Source: Prosapia bicincta (lineage: Eukaryota; Arthropoda; Insecta; Hemiptera; Cercopidae). From it: a DNA stretch of 64,000 nt. Each line of letters starts with the position of its first letter. The first letter of the stretch is position 1. Positions 58,051-64,000 of this stretch are shown here, one piece after another. Location of the stretch: NCBI GenBank assembly GCA_036971475.1, contig JBAIZL010000005.1, positions 252,024,323-252,088,322 of the forward strand, given 5' to 3'. The position numbers and the translations under genes are program-made. The notes below the pieces were generated by a model. It saw only the letters and a program-made list of their open reading frames with translations. It was not told the origin of the DNA and did no database searches.

Positions 58051-59916
58051 AGCATCATCGTCTGGATTTGTTCACAGACGAAAACCAATGCAAATGTGTA
58101 GCCTCCGGGATATGTATTGAAAATAAGGTACTTCCCATAGAGAATAGAAGATGCACAAAGTAAAGCAATAAATTAAGACTGGAAGAGAAATTATACAAAT
58201 ATATTAAAATAGAAATAGTTGGATTTACGTTATGTTCACGACTCTATTATGTACTTGAGCTACATATTTGTTTTTTTTCATTTTATGGACAACATAACGT
58301 TAGTCGAGATTTAAGGTGAAAGAACTTGCAACTTCAGAGTGAACGCCGTCGGTGACTCAAATGCCAGTACTTTATTTTAAAATATCCTATTATCAAGTAA
58401 TATGAGTTGAAAATTCTGTTACACAGAGTGAGCCAGTCTCGATTGGGCAGGTTGTTGTGTGATCAGCAAAATAACATTTAGTATATAATGAGATTATAAG
58501 CATAAGAGCATGGAGGGTAGCGTTAAACACCCATGGACAATCAGCTACAAGAAATAGCTGTTTAATAAATTAATGTGTTTAGAACAAGCCTGGCTCACAC
58601 GCAGCTATCTAACTACCCGCAATGAACAGTGGACCATGAAATTTAAAAACGACCGTTTTGAACCACTGCGGGGGTTAGTGTCACTCATTCACTATAATCC
58701 CCCTCCATAGCCAAATTCTCATACTGTCAGTTATCATTACAAGGCTACCTTTATTATCCTGGGAAAGATATTTAGGGGTGGGGGCAAGTTCACCCACAAA
58801 TAAACCATTGTGTTGGGTCAGGTCCAAAACTTGCCGACCTAGTTTGCAAAATTCCCAGCACTGCCCCACATTTATTTCAAATCAGGTTATAAAAGAATAG
58901 GAACCAGTTAAGGGTTGGGGGCGAGATCTGTCTTCCTCCCTTAGTAACGTATACAGGTTACACTTGGACATCCAGAATTCACAAGTTTCTGTTATTTGAT
59001 ATCGTTAAGCCGGTTGGTTAATCGCCTGTAGGTAAGACATTGAATAATGCGACCCACCTCTCACAGCTGTTCATTACATTAACATTGGCACGCACAGCAA
59101 GGAACAAAATTATATACAATGCTACTCAACCGGACCACAAATATATGGTTAGTAAAGAAAAGGATTATCTCCGTCGATTTTATTGTCCATTATAATCGGC
59201 GAAACTTTGACATTCGAACTTAACAAATTAACAACTTAGGACACTGATGAAGATTGCTTGAAAATCAAAAAGGTTTCCTCTCAATTAGGCTTTCAAACAT
59301 TTACTCAAGTCACAAGTTAGGATAGTCGTTTATTTCTCAAGCTGAAACGTAACAAATAATGTAATCACCGAAAACGAAACCTCAGTTTAATCTGACATTA
59401 AGTTTAAATGATCACAACCCTGAAAGGGCACTCAGAGCTCATGTAGTACGTCACATCTCTGTGTTGCTATATAACACGTTACATAGGTTTACGATTGCCT
59501 CGCTCTGTTTTTAACACTAAGCACTTAACACTCAATAAAATAAAAACAAATAAACATGCCAAAATCCATTATACAGGACCACCGTTAGACAAGTAGTGTT
59601 TCACGGAAAAGGTCCCCTCCCAACTTGGCGATCGTAATCGTCCTGTACAATAAAATCACTCTCGGTAAATAAAACCCACTGTGCATTTGCTATTGTACAA
59701 ACTAAAATGCTTTAAAAATTGGTTTTTACAAGTAGTTTATGTTAAAATAATAAATTTGTAAACGTTAACAAAAGATTTTAATTTAAAAAGTAAATTTTGT
59801 AAAAACAATATGACGCTCATTTCTCCAGTTGTAATTTTGTAGCCTCCACAACCCACAGGCGTATCATGTTATCAGACAAAAGATCTACCCTCTAAACCCC
59901 TTGCAGGCGCCCTTTA
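58051..59916. other. Spacer with no recognisable feature
   Basis: No tandem repeat or transposon ends recognised. A 62-codon minus frame at 58,681-58,869 sits in a GC-richer patch without a recognised domain. Confidence 0.45.
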
Positions 59917-60150
59917 TATTGATGCTTTCTTACCTTTATATTGATGTGTTGTTACCTTTATCTTATTGCTTTGTTACTTTTTTATTAATGCTATGATACA
60001 TTTATATTAATGCTTTGTTACCTATATATTGATGGTTTGTACCTTTATAGTGAGGTTTTGTTACCTTTATATTAATGCTTTATCACATTTATATTAATGC
60101 TTTGTTACCTTTATATTAATGCATTGTTACCTTTATATCAATACTTTAAA
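59917..60150. repeat. 22-bp degenerate minisatellite, ~10 copies
   Basis: Unit 'gttacctttatattaatgct' plus 'tt', with substitutions and single-base indels. Confidence 0.92.
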
Positions 60151-62513
<2,363 letters not shown>

Positions 62514-62605
62514 ATGCGCGCGCGCACAAACACAAACACACACACTCTAACTCTCTCTCTCTCTCTTACACACACACTCAGTCAATCAAACACACAGTGT
62601 GAGTG
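62514..62605. repeat. Compound (CA)n/(CT)n microsatellite
   Basis: Short 'gcgcgcgc', CA and CT runs interrupted by other bases. Confidence 0.9.
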
Positions 62606-62805
62606 TGTCTGTGTTATAATTTATTTTATTTTATTATTATATGTTACAAAAAAGATCTTTCTCTCTTCTTGTTTCGTCCTCCTGCAATTGAAATTCGTTC
62701 ATTAGTTCAGCTCTGAATATCTTTCTTAGGTTTTATCTCCAATAATCTATTTCACTTTTAAGTCATCCTTCACCTATACATCTGTTTCGCAGTGCAGTTG
62801 TAGAG

Positions 62806-63057
62806 TTAATTAGGTTCGACGGATGTATTTGAGCGAAGAAGATTAGTCGCTTTACTGATCCATGAACCGGCAGTGAATAGATTCAAGGTCTTCCCCTTTA
62901 AGCTATAAACGCCCCAACACGGACTAATTGGAGATGGTACTGAAAATATTTTGGAGGCGCAGCTCATCTGATGTGCGTGAGGAAAGAATCTTAGCTTAGT
63001 GCGGATTATGTCCTCCTTGAACGTTTGTTTACCCGCCTCAAGGACTAACTGCAGCAT
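62806..63057 (-). other. Unrecognised 83-codon open frame
   Basis: Minus frame starting MLQLVLEAGKQTFKEDIIRT and continuing KLRFFPHAHQMSCASKIFSV to LRSNTSVEPN. The composition is protein-like and GC content is above local background, while the plus strand is closed. I recognise no domain. It ends beside the 40-bp array. It could be an exon, a transposon fragment or chance. Confidence 0.25.
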
Positions 63058-63128
63058 TTTACGATTAGAAGGTATTTCTTATATTTTATTTCATTAACAG
63101 CGGGATTCAAAATAAAAATATTTTGTAA

Positions 63129-63809
63129 ATACAGATGCAAACACAAGTTGGCCACCCTGTATTGTACAATACAGATGCAAACACAAGTTGGCCACCCTGT
63201 ATTGTACAATACAGATGCAAACACAAGTTGGCCAACCTGTATTGTACAATACAGATGCAAACACAAGTTGGCTAACCTGTATTGTACAATACAGATGCAA
63301 ACACAAGTTGGCCAACCTGTATTGTACAATACAGATGCAAACACAAGTTGGCCACCCTGTATTGTACAATACAGATGCAAACACAAGTTGGCCACCCTGT
63401 ATTGTACAATACAGATGCAAACACAAGTTGGCCAACCTGTATTGTACAATACAGATGCAAACACAAGTTGGCCGCCCTGTATTGTACAATACAGATGCAA
63501 ACACAAGTTGGCCGCCCTGTATTGTACAATACAGATGCAAACACAAGTTGGCCACCCTGTATTGTACAATACAGATGCAAACACAAGTTGGCCAACCTGT
63601 ATTGTACAATACAGATGCAAACACAAGTTGGCCGCCCTGTATTGTACAATACAGATGCAAACACAAGTTGGCCACCCTGTATTGTACAGTACAGATGCAA
63701 ACACAAGTTGGCCACCCTGTATTGTACAATACAGATGCAAACACAAGTTGGCCAACCTGTATTGTACAATACAGATGCAAACACAAGTTGGCCGCCCTGT
63801 ATTGTACAA
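63129..63809. repeat. 40-bp minisatellite, 17 copies
   Basis: Exact 40-bp period: 'acagatgcaaacacaagttg' followed by 'gccaccctgtattgtacaat'. Copies differ mainly at one site, giving gccaccc, gccaacc, gctaacc or gccgccc. Several frames on both strands are open for up to 255 codons because the unit lacks stops and 40 bp cycles through all frames. The 'attgtacaat' segment is itself a palindrome. Positions 63,810-64,000 hold only AT-rich DNA. Confidence 0.97.
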
Positions 63810-64000
63810 CAACGTTTGAACTTCGCTATGATTAGTATTTAAATAATAACGAACAACAATTCAAAGTCAGATATTTATCCAAAAATGCATTTACAGTGAT
63901 AATCATTAAGGACTATTGATAATACATCTAAATTATAACTGGCATAGTTTAGTTGAGACGTTGTTTAACCAGTGCTCACTGAAAATTATCACTTTGTCGT

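Noticed and set aside
63045..63842. Open frames of up to 255 codons on both strands.
   Set aside because: By-product of a stop-free 40-bp tandem unit read in every frame.

Overview
This window looks like a gene-poor, repeat-dominated stretch of an animal nuclear genome, most likely an arthropod. The pointers are very AT-rich spacer DNA, long (TA)n and (CA)n microsatellites, many minisatellites of 12 to 111 bp, and decayed eukaryotic DNA transposons (Tc1/mariner-type, mariner, pogo/Tigger, piggyBac, hAT). I see no convincing host protein gene, rRNA or tRNA, and no bacterial or viral gene. The species assignment is an inference from repeat content only.

Layout. 0.2-0.5 kb: a (TA)n tract beside an inverted repeat. 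0.69-6.35 kb: a degenerate 44-bp array, then a 75-bp array with a 301-bp higher-order unit. 9.08-10.94 kb: the best-preserved transposon, with TA duplications, 26-bp inverted ends and a transposase split over three frames. 11.0-13.3 kb: a near-perfect palindrome and a pair of mirrored modules with (TA)n and (CA)n tracts. 13.41-16.59 kb: about 114 copies of a 28-bp unit containing a 1,232-bp duplication. 19.96-21.03 kb: a 20-bp array that ends against a 5'-truncated mariner pseudogene. 22.9-24.6 kb: a minus-strand hAT relic split by a palindromic element. 28.0-29.7 kb: an internally deleted pogo-like element. 30.9-31.8 kb: an internally deleted Tigger-like element. 33.09-33.88 kb: a 12-bp array.

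37.2-42.7 kb is one family of minisatellites built on a 'gcattgactgg..ggcatta' theme. It was split first by a piggyBac-like element at a TTAA and then by an 813-bp fold-back element with arms of about 190 bp. 43.4-44.55 kb is a second hAT relic containing a palindrome between two (TA)n tracts. 45.2-45.5, 49.6-49.9, 53.7-58.05, 59.9-60.15 and 63.13-63.81 kb hold further tandem arrays. 61.06-61.51 kb is an exceptionally long (TG)n tract. Two dispersed repeat families each occur twice (36.5/53.0 kb and 49.9/54.0 kb).

By rough addition of the arrays, close to a third of the window is tandem repeat. None of the genes here work together: every recognisable coding sequence is a transposase remnant. 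Most long open frames lie inside tandem repeats and are by-products of stop-poor monomers. I found no sign of a new multi-gene system. What is worth a second look is the nesting of elements in arrays, the higher-order repeat structure, and the recurrent pairing of palindromes with (TA)n tracts.
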